This document shows, piece after piece, positions 35,450 through 44,429 of a DNA stretch of 64,000 nt. Position 1 is the stretch's first letter. Every line of letters begins with the position of its first letter. Made by a program: the position numbers and the translations under genes. The DNA is from CBDBBY01 sp965203215. GTDB lineage: Bacteria; Pseudomonadota; Alphaproteobacteria; Rhodobacterales; Rhodobacteraceae. Below the pieces are notes generated by a model, which saw nothing but the letters and a program-made list of their open reading frames with translations, ran no database searches and was not told the DNA's origin. The DNA lies in the NCBI GenBank assembly GCA_965203215.1, contig CBDBBY010000001.1, forward strand, positions 1,240,001 to 1,304,000, written 5' to 3'.

Positions 35450-36559
35450 ATGCTCGACTCCATGGAACGGGATGCCCATAAGGAATTGCGCACCGGATAC
35501 TCGACAGGCGCATGCGCAACGGCGGCAAGCCTTGCGGCCTGCCGGGCATTGTTGACGGGCAAATGGTCCGAGTCTGTCAAGATTACCTTGCCGCGCGGCC
35601 AAACACCGGAATTCAAGCTCGAAACCATGGAATCAGGCGACGGCTGGGCACGCGCCGGCGTGCGCAAGGACGCCGGCGATGATCCGGATGTAACGCACAA
35701 TGCCTTGGTCATTTGCGAAGTGCGCAAGGCCCCAAACGGCACCGACATAACATTCAAGGCAGGCGAAGGGATTGGCATCGTGACCAAAGCCGGCCTCCCA
35801 GTCGGCGTGGGCGAACCTGCCATCAATCCGGTGCCGAAAAGAATGATTGTCGCCGCATTGCGCGATGTCGCATCGGAGTTCGGTGCAAGCGCCGACTTTG
35901 AAATTGAGATTTCAGTACCGGGCGGCGTGGACTTGGCAAAAAAAACCTGGAATCCTCGTTTGGGAATTTTGGGCGGCATTTCGATTTTGGGAACGACAGG
36001 GATCGTTAAGCCGTATTCCTGCGCCGCTTGGATTGCCTCAATACACAGAGGCATCGACGTCGCGCGGGCAAACGGAGCTAAGCATGTCGTCGGGTCAACC
36101 GGCACCACCTCCGAAGCCGCCGCGCAAAAACTTTACGGTCTTCCTGATTTCGCAATGCTGGATATGGGCGATTTCGTGGGTGGCATGCTGAAATACCTTC
36201 GCAGGAATCCGATACCGCAAGTCACGATCGCCGGCGGATTCGCAAAGATTGCGAAGCTGGCCCAAGGCGCGTCAGATCTTCACTCCAAACGTTCACAGGT
36301 AGATTTCGGCGCATTGGCGAAAATCGCATCGGAGTCGTGCGATGCGCCCAACCATTTCGAAAAGATCAGAAACGCGAATACCGCGCTTGAAGTCTTGAAT
36401 TTGGTCGGGCCAAGCCTAGCGGCCGAGGTCGCCCAAAGAGCCCGCATCAGTTCGCAACAAATGCTAAACAATAAAGGCGTTCGAGTCAGCGTGCTAGTAT
36501 TCGACAGGGAAGGCCGATTGCTCGCGGATGCCTCGGCCGCTGGACAAAGCAACGTTTGA
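35450..36559 (+). CDS. cbiD: cobalt-precorrin-5B C1-methyltransferase
   Basis: Methylates C1 of the contracted corrin ring in the anaerobic B12 route; 369 aa, normal length. The opening LRTGYSTGACATAASLAA is diagnostic of CbiD. GIGIVTKAGLPVGVGEPAINPVP and LGGISILGTTGIVKPYS follow, all conserved. ATG 35462 is an alternative start. The stop overlaps the TTG start of cobK. Confidence 0.94.
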   Translation: MLDSMERDAHKELRTGYSTGACATAASLAACRALLTGKWSESVKITLPRGQTPEFKLETMESGDGWARAGVRKDAGDDPDVTHNALVICEVRKAPNGTDITFKAGEGIGIVTKAGLPVGVGEPAINPVPKRMIVAALRDVASEFGASADFEIEISVPGGVDLAKKTWNPRLGILGGISILGTTGIVKPYSCAAWIASIHRGIDVARANGAKHVVGSTGTTSEAAAQKLYGLPDFAMLDMGDFVGGMLKYLRRNPIPQVTIAGGFAKIAKLAQGASDLHSKRSQVDFGALAKIASESCDAPNHFEKIRNANTALEVLNLVGPSLAAEVAQRARISSQQMLNNKGVRVSVLVFDREGRLLADASAAGQSNV

Positions 36560-37380
36560 AAGTGGAAGCTTCGCAAAGGAAGAAGTTGCTTGTCTTGGCG
36601 GGCACGGCGGAAGCCCGCCACCTCTGCGACGAATTGTCTCGACTCCCGCAGTTGGAGATACTTGCGTCCTTGGCCGGCAGGACCACAAGACCGAGCAAAT
36701 ACCTTGTCCCGACTCGTATCGGCGGTTTCGGCGGAGCCAAAGGTCTAACGGAATATGTACGGTCTGAAAGATTCGACGCGATCATCGATGCAACGCATCC
36801 CTTCGCTGTCCAAATCAGTTTCAACGCAATAGCCGCCGCCAGCCAATTCGGGATACCAATTGTTCGGTTGGACCGTCCGGAATGGGTTTCGGGCAACCTC
36901 GACAACTGGGCATTTTTTGATGAACTCAGCCAGGCTGTTGAAATGATCCCCGGAGGCTCGCGCGTGCTTGCGGCCATCGGAGGCCGGTCGATTGAAAACC
37001 CGCTCACTGCGGATGCTTTGCGTTCCCGAGCGGATGTCATGTTCTTGGTGCGCGCATTCGAAAGTCCTTCGAGATCGTCAGTTCCTGCAAATTGCATAGT
37101 GCTGACCGAAAGTCCGAGTTCTAATCTGGAACATGAACTGCGCCTTTTGCGCCGCGAGAAAATTACGTGCCTGCTATGCAGAAATTCCGGCAGCGAACTC
37201 GGAAGACACAAATTGGACGCCGCAGCCGAATGCAATCTTCCAGTTTACATGCTTTCGAAGCCTACGCAGCCGACGTTGCCTCGGTCGGGTGCTTCATTCA
37301 CGAATATCGATGATCTTAACGGGTGGATCTATGATTGCATTTTGTACCAGAATTCTGGATCATCCTATCGATTATTTTAA
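36556..37380 (+). CDS. cobK: precorrin-6A reductase (CobK/CbiJ)
   Basis: NAD(P)H-dependent reduction of precorrin-6A in corrin synthesis, 274 aa. VLAGTAEARHLCDEL at the N-terminus, IIDATHPFAVQIS and RLDRPEW are the family motifs; VLAAIGGRSIE follows. Start is TTG 36556, overlapping the cbiD stop as TTGA, with GTG 36562 as alternative. The remaining cobalamin genes are not in the window; the cluster ends in IS-disrupted DNA. Confidence 0.9.
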   Translation: MKVEASQRKKLLVLAGTAEARHLCDELSRLPQLEILASLAGRTTRPSKYLVPTRIGGFGGAKGLTEYVRSERFDAIIDATHPFAVQISFNAIAAASQFGIPIVRLDRPEWVSGNLDNWAFFDELSQAVEMIPGGSRVLAAIGGRSIENPLTADALRSRADVMFLVRAFESPSRSSVPANCIVLTESPSSNLEHELRLLRREKITCLLCRNSGSELGRHKLDAAAECNLPVYMLSKPTQPTLPRSGASFTNIDDLNGWIYDCILYQNSGSSYRLF

Positions 37381-37464
37381 TAATCATGCTGCGGAGACCT
37401 ACATCCCTTGTCGTAGCTGCGACGCACAATCAGGTTTTTTTTATCAAAATTGAACATCCGAATT

Positions 37465-37600
37465 GATGGCTTGTTTACTTAAGTCTACAGAGTCTACATT
37501 TTGTGCGTTCGGTGCCGTCGGAGTTCATCGATTGATGCGGTTGCGCCTTGATGCGGGGCAGCGGATCCTTCTAATTTGTGCCGAAATCCGAGCGAAACAG
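37465..37600 (+). repeat. 136-bp direct repeat, copy 1
   Basis: Begins GATGGCTTGTTTACTTAAG and contains GCGGATCCTTCTAATT. About 18 differences by eye from copy 2, with no indels. Confidence 0.85.
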
Positions 37601-37860
37601 TTGGATTCCGGTTAGTTCCGACTGAATTTTTGAGCCGCATGCCCAACTCCGGCGAGAATCAATATCTTGTGGCTGCGGACTCAAAGCAATAAGCCATCCG
37701 AATTGATCTTGTCGATCCGTTATAAGTTGTATCGTGCGAGCCAACAAATAGAAGTCTGAGAACGCTCTTTAGATCCGCTCTTATTTGTTTTATTCTTCTC
37801 AGCCATAATTCTATATTTGCGTTTACTATCCAATAGCCACGCCGCCCTTCAAAAGCCGTA

Positions 37861-37996
37861 GATGACTTGTTTACTTAAGTCCGCAGAGCCTACATTTTGT
37901 GCGATCGGCGCCGTCTGAGTTCACCCATTGATGCGATTGCGCCTTGACGCGGGGTAGCGGATCCTTCTAATTCTCTCCGAAATCCGGGCGAAACGG
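37861..37996 (+). repeat. 136-bp direct repeat, copy 2
   Basis: Begins GATGACTTGTTTACTTAAG. It ends exactly where the IS21 left terminus (TGTTACTACTAAG) begins, so the IS has probably cut a longer repeat. Confidence 0.85.
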
Positions 37997-38096
37997 TGTT
38001 ACTACTAAGTGAAAACTCCCCAAAAGCGCTAAAGCAGAATTCCCCAGTCAGGGGGGGGGGACACCTAGCCTGACGTCAAGCGTTTTTTTTCGGTTT

Positions 38097-39308
38097 TCAG
38101 AGGGCGTTTTTTGACCGTCGTTCCGGGTCGAAGGTCTGTCCGGTTTCGATCATTCTGCAGGCGACGCCGAGAAGTCTGTCGGCGACGCTTCTGAGGGCTC
38201 GTGCGTGCTTGTGCCCTCGGCTTCTCAGCGCATGATATTTCGCCCGGCTGGTTTTGTCGCGCTGGATGGCGGCCATGGCCCAGTGGCGGGCGGCGTTCCT
38301 GAGCCGTCCGTTCGCGGCGAGTCGGCGCTGGACCAGGACGGTCCGTCCCGACCGTTTGGTGACGGGCGCGACGCCGAAGTAGCATCCCGAGGCTTGCAAT
38401 TCGGCTTTCCGGACGCTGTCGAAGGCTTCGGAGAGGATGACGGCCAGGACGGTGGCTCCGATGCCGGGGACGGAGCGCAGGATGTCGACGGCCTGCCCGC
38501 CCTCCATGGCCCCGACGCGGTCGACGGCCCGGCCGATTTCGGTCCGGATCTCCTTGATTTCGGCGTTGAGGGCTTTGAGCCGCCTGACGATCCGTCCGGC
38601 GGATTCGGCGACGGCCTCGGCGGTTCCCGGCGCGGTCGGGACGGGCTTGTCGCGAAGCGCGGCCAGGACGTCTTCGGCGGAGGTCCGGGCGCGGCTTTTC
38701 CTGAGCACGGCTTCGACGGAGGACAGGCGCACGCGGCGGGCCTTCCCCGGCGTCGGGGCGAGGGTCCAGAGATCGAGGGCCCAGGTCCTGCCGAGGTCCG
38801 GCGCGGCCTTGAGGAAAGCGGGGTAGTAGCGCCTGATCTGCGCCTTCAGCTTATTGATCAGGCGGGTTCTTTCTTCGACCAGGTCGCCGTCCGTGCGCGA
38901 CAGCTCGCGCAGCCTGACGATCTCCGGCGGCGGCGGTTCCACCTCCCGGAACGCCTTCCTGTCGGTGGCGAGCGAACCGGCCAGGACGAGGGCGTCCCTG
39001 CGGTCGTCCTTGGCTCCGGCCGGCGAGAACCGGTCGCGGAAGCGGTCGAGCTGCTTGGGGTTGAGCGCGAACACGGCGACGCCGCGCTCCAGCAGGGCGT
39101 CCACCTCCGGGCCGTGCGGCTTCTCGATGGCGGCGGCGGCCCCGCCTTCGGGGCAGTGCCCGAGGATCCAGTCGGCCATCTCGGCCAGGCCGTCGCCGCT
39201 GTGGGCGAAGGCCCGCTCGCCGAGGAGCTCGCCGTCCGCGTCGACCGCGACGACCTGGTGGGTTTGGGTCGACCAGTCGATGCCCGCGTATATTTCGAAT
39301 TGCGTCAT
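38097..39308 (-). CDS. IS110-family DEDD transposase (recombinase)
   Basis: 403-aa RuvC-like recombinase. DEDD residues: YAGIDWSTQTHQ (D), AAIEKPHGPE (E) and AKDDRRDALVLAG (D, D). The C-terminal Tnp20 domain shows LRSVPGIGATVLAVILSE and ELQASGCYFGVAPVTKRSG with the catalytic Ser in QASG. ATG 39308 follows CGGAGGA. Non-coding DNA on its 5' side (39309-39700) is where IS110-group elements encode the guide (bridge) RNA. Frame intact. Confidence 0.9.
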   Translation of the reverse strand: MTQFEIYAGIDWSTQTHQVVAVDADGELLGERAFAHSGDGLAEMADWILGHCPEGGAAAAIEKPHGPEVDALLERGVAVFALNPKQLDRFRDRFSPAGAKDDRRDALVLAGSLATDRKAFREVEPPPPEIVRLRELSRTDGDLVEERTRLINKLKAQIRRYYPAFLKAAPDLGRTWALDLWTLAPTPGKARRVRLSSVEAVLRKSRARTSAEDVLAALRDKPVPTAPGTAEAVAESAGRIVRRLKALNAEIKEIRTEIGRAVDRVGAMEGGQAVDILRSVPGIGATVLAVILSEAFDSVRKAELQASGCYFGVAPVTKRSGRTVLVQRRLAANGRLRNAARHWAMAAIQRDKTSRAKYHALRSRGHKHARALRSVADRLLGVACRMIETGQTFDPERRSKNAL

Positions 39309-39745
39309 TGCATTCCTCCGTTGTAAAAAAAGGCCGGCCGCGGCGTTCGCCAATCCCAGTACTGGCGCTCGAGGGCGCGGACACCTGGCTGGGCGTAGCC
39401 GCGGCCGCCGATCGGGGCGCTGGTCCCCCCCTGGTACTCGAAGGCACTGGGGGCTTTAGGCTGCTCCCGATCGGCCGCCTCTCCGCCGGGAGTGGCGGAG
39501 CTCGCCGATCATCGCCGAGTTCGAAGGGGGCTCCAACCCTCGCTTCGGCCTGTCGCGCTACGCGCTCCAGCCCTCCGCGAGGGTTGGCCGAAACCCCGGC
39601 CCGACTGACGACCGACGTCGGCGGTCCATCAAGTGCTCTGAGAAGTACTGGGGGCTGCGAATTCGTTCCGGGGGGGGCATGCCCCCCGGAACGAAAGCAG
39701 TCCAAAATCCCATCCGATTTTTTTGCCGAAGGAGGCTCGGGTCGG
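39309..39745 (-). other. IS110 5' non-coding end, candidate bridge RNA region
   Basis: About 430 bp upstream of the IS110 gene without a credible ORF. It contains several complementary tracts, including CGTTCCGGGGGGG/CCCCCCGGAACG at 39665-39692 and runs around 39425-39475. By analogy with IS110-group elements, a structured guide RNA could be encoded here. The boundary between IS110 and IS21 DNA could not be placed exactly. Confidence 0.4.
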
Positions 39746-40977
39746 GTGTTGAAGCTGGAGAAGATTGTCATGTTGCAAGAACTGAAACGGGAAGGCCTTT
39801 CGATCAGCGCCATCGCGCGGCGGACGGGCCTGGACCGCAAGACGGTCCGCAAACTGCTGGACCGGGGCCTCGCGGCTCCGGCCTATTCGCCGCGGAAGCC
39901 TCGGCCCCGGCTCCTGGAGCCGTACGAGGACTATCTCGCGGACAAGATCGGGAACTGCCCGGATCTGTCCGGACGCCGGCTGTTCCGGGAGATCCGGGAG
40001 CTCGGCTACGAAGGCGGCTATACGGCGGTGACGGACTGTCTCCGCGCGGTCCGGCCGGACGCGGCGCCCAGGTTCGAGCGCCGCTTCAAGACCAAGCCCG
40101 GCGAGCAGGCCCAGGTCGACTTCGCCGAATTCAAAACCGAATACGCCGACGAGCCCGGCGCCGTCCGGAAAGTCCATCCGTTCTCGTTCGTCCTCGGATG
40201 CAGCCGATGGCTGCGGGGGCGGTTCTGCGCCGACCGGAAGCTCGAGACGGTGCCGGGATGCCACGTGTCCGCATTCGACGCCTGCGGAGGGGCGACGGAA
40301 GAGGCGCCTGCGACCGGATGAAGACCGCCGTCCCGGGAGAGGACGCCGACCGGTCCGTGATCCACAACCCGTCCCTGGTCGCCTTGCTCGACCACTACGG
40401 ATCGGCGCCCAAGGTCTGCAGAGCCTGCCGGGCGAAGACCAAGGGCAAGGTCGAGCGCCCGTTCCGTTGCATCCGGCAGGACTTCTTCCTCGACCGGACC
40501 TTCCGCAGCTTCGGCGGTCCCGATGCGCAATTCGACAATTGGCGCGGCAAGGTCGCCAATCCGCGCGTCCACGCCACCACCGGCCGGATCGTCGACCAGG
40601 CCTTCGCCGAAGAGCAGTGCTCCTTGGTCCCGCTGCCCGCGCATCCCTGCGACGCGGTCCTGACCGTCGAGCGCCGCGCCGGCCGCGACGGAATGGTCTC
40701 CGTCGGCGGAAACCTCTACTCCGTGCCCGACGCCGCTCGCAAGCGCGTGCTGGAGGTGCAGCGGCACCCCGCCGAAGTGCGTATCTTCGAAGACAGGACG
40801 CTGATCGCCCGGCATCCGATCCTCGAAGGCCGGAACCGCCGCAGGGTCGATCCCGGCCACCGCAGGCCGCCCCCGCCGCGGATCGACTTGCCCAACCTCG
40901 AGGAGGCGCCGAAGCGATCCTTGGCCTTCTACGACGCCGTCGGACGCCGCCTCGAACGGCAGGGAGCAACCCGATGA
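39746..40977 (+). pseudogene. istA: IS21 transposase istA, frameshifted
   Basis: GTG 39746, after GGAGG at 39731-39735, starts VLKLEKIVMLQELKREG, an HTH region (ISAIARRTGLDRKTVRKLL). The frame continues through EQAQVDFAEF (first catalytic Asp) to FDACGGATEEA and then stops at 40321. The next frame takes over at DRMKTAVPGEDAD (second Asp), KTKGKVERPF (Glu) and runs to 40977. One base is lost near 40310. The stop overlaps the istB ATG. Unless the frameshift is programmed or a sequencing error, the element is inactive. Confidence 0.82.
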
Positions 40978-41810
40978 CCGAACTGATCGACCGCATCGGC
41001 GCCGCCCTCGTCGGACTGAAAATGCTCCGGGCGCTCGAAGCGCTCGGACCCACGCTGCGGCGCTTGGAGCAGGGCGAGACCGCAGCCGTCGAAGCCATCG
41101 ACGCCCTCCTCAGCGAGGATTGCGCCCTGCGCGAAACGCGGAGAATCGACATCGCATTGCGAACCGCGAAGCTCCTCCCCGTCAAGACGGTCGAAAGCTT
41201 CGACTTCGCATTCCAGCCCTCGCTCGACCGCGAGAGAATCGCCGCGTTGGCCCAGCTCGACTTCATCCGGAGACGCGAGACCGTCCACTTCCTCGGACCG
41301 CCGGGAACCGGAAAGTCCCATCTCGCCACAGCACTCGGCGTCGCCGCCGTCAAAGCCGGAAAGAGCGTCTACAAGACGACGCTCGCCGAACCCGCCGACA
41401 GCCTCGCCAAAGCCGAACGACAAGGCCGACTCGCCGAAAAAATCCGCTTCTTCGCACGGGCCGCGATCCTCATCGTCGACGAAATCGGATATTTGCCCAT
41501 AACGCAGGGCGGAGCGAGCCTGTTCTTCCAAATCGTAAACGCCAGATACGAAAAAGGTGCGATGATCCTCACTTTGAACAGAAGCTTCGCCGAATGGGGC
41601 GACATCTTCGGAGACCCCGTCGTCGCGACGGCCCTCCTCGACCGGCTCCTCCACCACGCGGCGGTCGTCCGAATCGAAGGCGCAAGCTGCCGGCCCGGAA
41701 AGCATGCAGACCTCATTCCCGAACATGTCCGGACGAATGCGCCCATCACGCCGCCGCCGCCCCCGAAAAAACGAGGGCGGCCCAGAAAGGAGACCCGAAC
41801 CGAAGACTGA
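40974..41810 (+). CDS. istB: IS21 helper ATPase IstB
   Basis: 278-aa AAA+ ATPase that assists IstA. Walker A GPPGTGKSHLATALG near residue 105, Walker B ILIVDEIGYLP, and the RSFAEWGDIFGDPVVATALLDRLLHH block are diagnostic. It ends with a basic tail (PPPPPKKRGRPRKE). ATGA overlap with istA. Confidence 0.9.
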   Translation: MTELIDRIGAALVGLKMLRALEALGPTLRRLEQGETAAVEAIDALLSEDCALRETRRIDIALRTAKLLPVKTVESFDFAFQPSLDRERIAALAQLDFIRRRETVHFLGPPGTGKSHLATALGVAAVKAGKSVYKTTLAEPADSLAKAERQGRLAEKIRFFARAAILIVDEIGYLPITQGGASLFFQIVNARYEKGAMILTLNRSFAEWGDIFGDPVVATALLDRLLHHAAVVRIEGASCRPGKHADLIPEHVRTNAPITPPPPPKKRGRPRKETRTED

Positions 41811-41970
41811 ACTGGCTCGCCGCCAAAACACCGAAAAAGTGGGGAATTCTGCTTTAGCACTTTTGGGGAATTTTACTTTAGCATTGACACCCGCAATCAA
41901 AGGTATAAACTGCCCCGGGTTGCTTGCCCAATAGAACAGCCTCTTCAGCTACGCAGGGAGTGAGTGTGAA

Positions 41971-42810
41971 ATGAAATTCGACAAATGGGTTTTGGCGGTG
42001 AGTCTGCCGTTGGTGTTGGCCACTTGCGGGGAAAGCGACCGCGCAGACACGGCCGAACGCATTGAAAACTTTACCCGCGGCAAGGGATTCACTCTTGATC
42101 CAAGACCGTCCAGCCCGACTTTAACGCAAACCGAAACGACTGAAACAATTGCGCTGCACAAAGCGGCGGTTGAAGGAAACGCTGCGCTCGCAAAGCAATT
42201 GTTGGACGAAGGCGCAAGCCCGGACGCCGTCAATGAATGGGGCGGAACGCCGCTGCATTTGGCGGCAAACGCTGCCGTCGCCGAGCTTCTGCTCGAAGCG
42301 GGCGCGGACCCGAACACTAAGAGCAGGGAAGGCGGCTGGACGCCGCTGCACCAGGCGGCGGGGGAAGGCCACGAAGCGGTTGCGGGGCTGCTGCTCGACG
42401 CGGGCGCGGACCCGAACGCCGTCAATGAAGACGGCTGGACGCCGCTGCACGAGGCGGTAGGGCACGGCCACGATGCCGTTGCGCGGATGCTGCTCGACGC
42501 GGGCGCGGACCCGGACGCCGTCAATGAATGGGGCGGAACGCCGCTGCATTTGGCGGCAAACGCTGCCGTCGCCGAGCTTCTGCTCGAAGCGGGCGCGGAC
42601 CCGAACACTAAGAGCAGGGAAGGCGGCTGGACGCCGCTGCACCAGGCGGCGGGGGAAGGCCACGAAGCGGTTGCGGGGCTGCTGCTCGACGCGGGCGCGG
42701 ACCCGAACGCCGTCAATGAAGACGGCTGGACGCCGCTGCACGAGGCGGTAGGGCACGGCCACGATGCCGTTGCGCGGCTGCTGCTCGACGCGAGCGCACG
42801 AATGCCTTGA
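41971..42810 (+). CDS. ankyrin-repeat lipoprotein with internal tandem duplication
   Basis: 279 aa. A lipoprotein signal MKFDKWVLAVSLPLVLATC with lipobox Cys19 is followed by a Thr-rich linker and about seven ankyrin repeats (e.g. GWTPLHQAAGEGHEAVAGLL, DAGADPNAV). At DNA level 42220-42510 and 42511-~42790 are a near-perfect tandem repeat of 291 bp (97 codons, three ankyrin units). The 3' end is degenerate and the reading frame stops at RMP. Such envelope ankyrin proteins usually bind other proteins; partner unknown. Next to the IS pile-up. Confidence 0.82.
   Translation: MKFDKWVLAVSLPLVLATCGESDRADTAERIENFTRGKGFTLDPRPSSPTLTQTETTETIALHKAAVEGNAALAKQLLDEGASPDAVNEWGGTPLHLAANAAVAELLLEAGADPNTKSREGGWTPLHQAAGEGHEAVAGLLLDAGADPNAVNEDGWTPLHEAVGHGHDAVARMLLDAGADPDAVNEWGGTPLHLAANAAVAELLLEAGADPNTKSREGGWTPLHQAAGEGHEAVAGLLLDAGADPNAVNEDGWTPLHEAVGHGHDAVARLLLDASARMP
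42220..42801 (+). repeat. 291-bp tandem duplication (two units)
   Basis: Unit 1 42220-42510 and unit 2 from 42511. The units agree almost base for base, including synonymous sites, until about 42776. This implies a very recent duplication or gene conversion. Confidence 0.92.
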
Positions 42811-42969
42811 ACGCACTCCGGCTCGCGCTTGCGTTCGGCGCAACGGCCGCCGCGCAGGAATCAACGCCGCTGCACGCCGCTGCATTTGGCGGCAGACGAA
42901 GCGGTTGCGCGGATGCTGCTCGACGCGGGCGCACGAATGCCTTGAACGCAATCCGGCTTGCGCTTGCGT
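42779..42969 (+). repeat. 56-bp direct repeat at the decayed 3' end of the ankyrin gene
   Basis: CTGCTCGACGCGAGCGCACG... at 42779-42834 recurs at 42914-42969, 135 bp further on, with three or four differences. Between them another frame still reads QESTPLHAAAFGG, so the original gene was longer. Confidence 0.7.
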
Positions 42970-42997
42970 CGGCTCAAGTGCTAGTGGTCGATTTCAG

Positions 42998-43670
42998 TCA
43001 TTTGATACCCTCTTTGGCGTGCGGCGATCCGCCGCTCCGGAGACGGCGGTTGGCCGGCTTCCCGAAGAAGCCCTCGACCGCGTCCGTCCAGGAGCAGGAG
43101 GTCGGCGTGAAGTGGAGGGTCCAGCGCCGGCGGTCCGCCAGCCACTCCGTGACGGCCGAGTGCTTGTGGGCGGAATAGTTGTCCACGATGGCGTGGATCT
43201 TCCGTCCCGCGGGCGCCGCCTTGTCGATCCGGTCGAGGAACGCGATGAACTCCTGGCGCCGGTGGCGGTCGGAGTGGCTGCCGATGACCGTCGCGTCCAG
43301 AATGTCCGTCGCGGCGAACAGCGTCGTGGTTCCGTTCCGCTTGTCCTTGTGCGGCGCGAGCCGGTGGCGGACGAGGATCTCGTGCACGGTCGACGGCGAG
43401 AGGCTGACCTTCTCCGCCAAGGCGCGCACCGTCCAGTGCGTCTCCCCCTCCGGCGCAGAGCTCCGCGCCAGATCCGCCACCTCGCGGACCTTCGCCTCGG
43501 ACGTCCGGGGCTTGCCCGGCGGACGCGTCTTGTCGCGCAGAAGGCCGTCCACGCCCTCCCGCATGAACCGCTCCTGCCAGCGCCGGATCCGTCGCCTTCG
43601 CCGAGCCGGTCCCGGCCATGACCGCCATCGTCCCGCCTCTCGTCTGCCCCGCGCTGTCGCCGCGCCGTTC
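42998..43670 (-). pseudogene. IS630-family transposase, internally deleted and frameshifted
   Basis: N-terminal part reads GGTMAVMAGTGSAKAT, then shifts frame to RIRRWQERFMREGVDGLLRDK. After LAPHKDKRNG about 50 residues, including the first catalytic Asp (usually VDEKSQ), are deleted. It resumes at TTTLFAATDILDATVIG, IHAIVDNYSAHKH and FHFTPTSCSWTDAVEGFF. It cannot be active. Confidence 0.82.
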
Positions 43671-43845
43671 TTGCCAAAACCATGCAGGACTCCAGTGAAG
43701 AAAACAAGCCACTAGGAATTCCGGGTTCGCAGAATTCTTCCTGCCCGATACGACTCCAGAAGAAGCCAACAGATCGAAGCTCCTCTTCGACCCATACCGC
43801 TGGATCAATCTCACTTTTGCTATCTGCCCACTTTTTTAGTTTGGC
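43671..43845 (-). other. unassigned segment between IS630 remnant and dispersed repeat
   Basis: The minus strand shows a protein-like reading (FHAKLKKWADSKSEIDPAVW, EELRSVGFFWSRIGQEEF) without a clear start or family. It may be the end of a lost gene. Confidence 0.35.
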
Positions 43846-44265
43846 ATGAAACGTTTCTTCCCTCGGGCACAACCCGCCCCATTCCCAGCTGTGCCGGGGT
43901 TGAACGGTGTCTGCGGGCTTCCGCTCCCCGGCGCCGGGATGGCGTTCGCGGGCGTCCCCCGTTTTGGCCCGCTGGCGATCCCGTTGCGGAGTGCGCAGCT
44001 TGCGTCAGGCCGACTGTGTCGCCGCCTGTCCGGCGGCCTGATGTTCGAGGCTGCAGTCCTTCATCTGTTGTCGGCCGACAATTCGGCAGGTTTGGTCGGG
44101 CATGTCAAGCGCCGGCCTCGAAGCCCGCCGCGCAGGGACGGACGGCATTCATGGGATCCGGCTGCTCCTCGGCAATGAGCGGTCGAAGGCGAAGCGGCGA
44201 AATCCGTTTCATGGTCGGGGGCGGGCGGCCAAAGGCCGATCATGTGGTTTTTTGCAGGAGACGGC
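43846..44265 (+). repeat. dispersed ~415-bp repeat, copy 1
   Basis: Matches 61979-62395 at roughly nine positions in ten with no indels over the first 333 bases. It begins TTTGGCATGAAAC and ends CGGCCAAAGGCCGATCATGT followed by a T-run. A 110-codon frame is open in both copies, but the differences are not concentrated at third codon positions. Confidence 0.8.
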
Positions 44266-44429
44266 GAGGCACGCGGAACTTGTCTTCAGTTTCAGGGCTT
44301 CGCTTCTCTCCCGTTGTACAGTTCAATGAATTCCAAGAGCAGCTTCTCAATCCGCTTGATGGAATCGCAGTCGCCGCTCCGGATCCAGCAAGCGTCGAAT
44401 GGACTCTAGTGTGTTGAACCGACCACTAG

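Larger units (their letters stand above)
37381..37996. other. non-coding region between cobK and IS21
   Basis: No gene. It is dominated by a pair of 136-bp direct repeats annotated separately, with an A+T-rich spacer between them. Confidence 0.5.
37997..41890 (+). mobile_element. IS21-family element carrying a nested IS110-family element
   Basis: Left end TGTTACTACTAAGTGAAAAC and right end ...CTTTAGCATTGACA are imperfect inverted repeats over ~45 bp, both containing CCCCAAAAG and GCTAAAGCAGAATTCCCCA. Genes istA and istB occupy the right part. An IS110 transposase gene on the opposite strand fills the leader between the left terminus and istA. No clear target duplication was seen at the outer ends. 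Confidence 0.82.
42982..44428 (-). mobile_element. IS630-family remnant A with inserted sequence
   Basis: Ends TAGTGGTCGATTTCAG (left) and TTGAACCGACCACTA (right) are inverted repeats flanked by C/G, giving CTAG at both edges as for TA-targeting IS630 elements. The transposase occupies only 42998-~43670. The rest is unrelated, including a copy of the dispersed ~415-bp repeat. Confidence 0.68.

Noticed and set aside
38205..39326. 373-codon plus-strand frame opposite the IS110 gene
   Set aside because: Gly/Asp-rich shadow of a G+C-rich gene.
43846..44178. 110-codon protein gene in the dispersed repeat
   Set aside because: The same frame is open in both copies, but nucleotide differences change residues freely, so there is no sign of protein-level selection.
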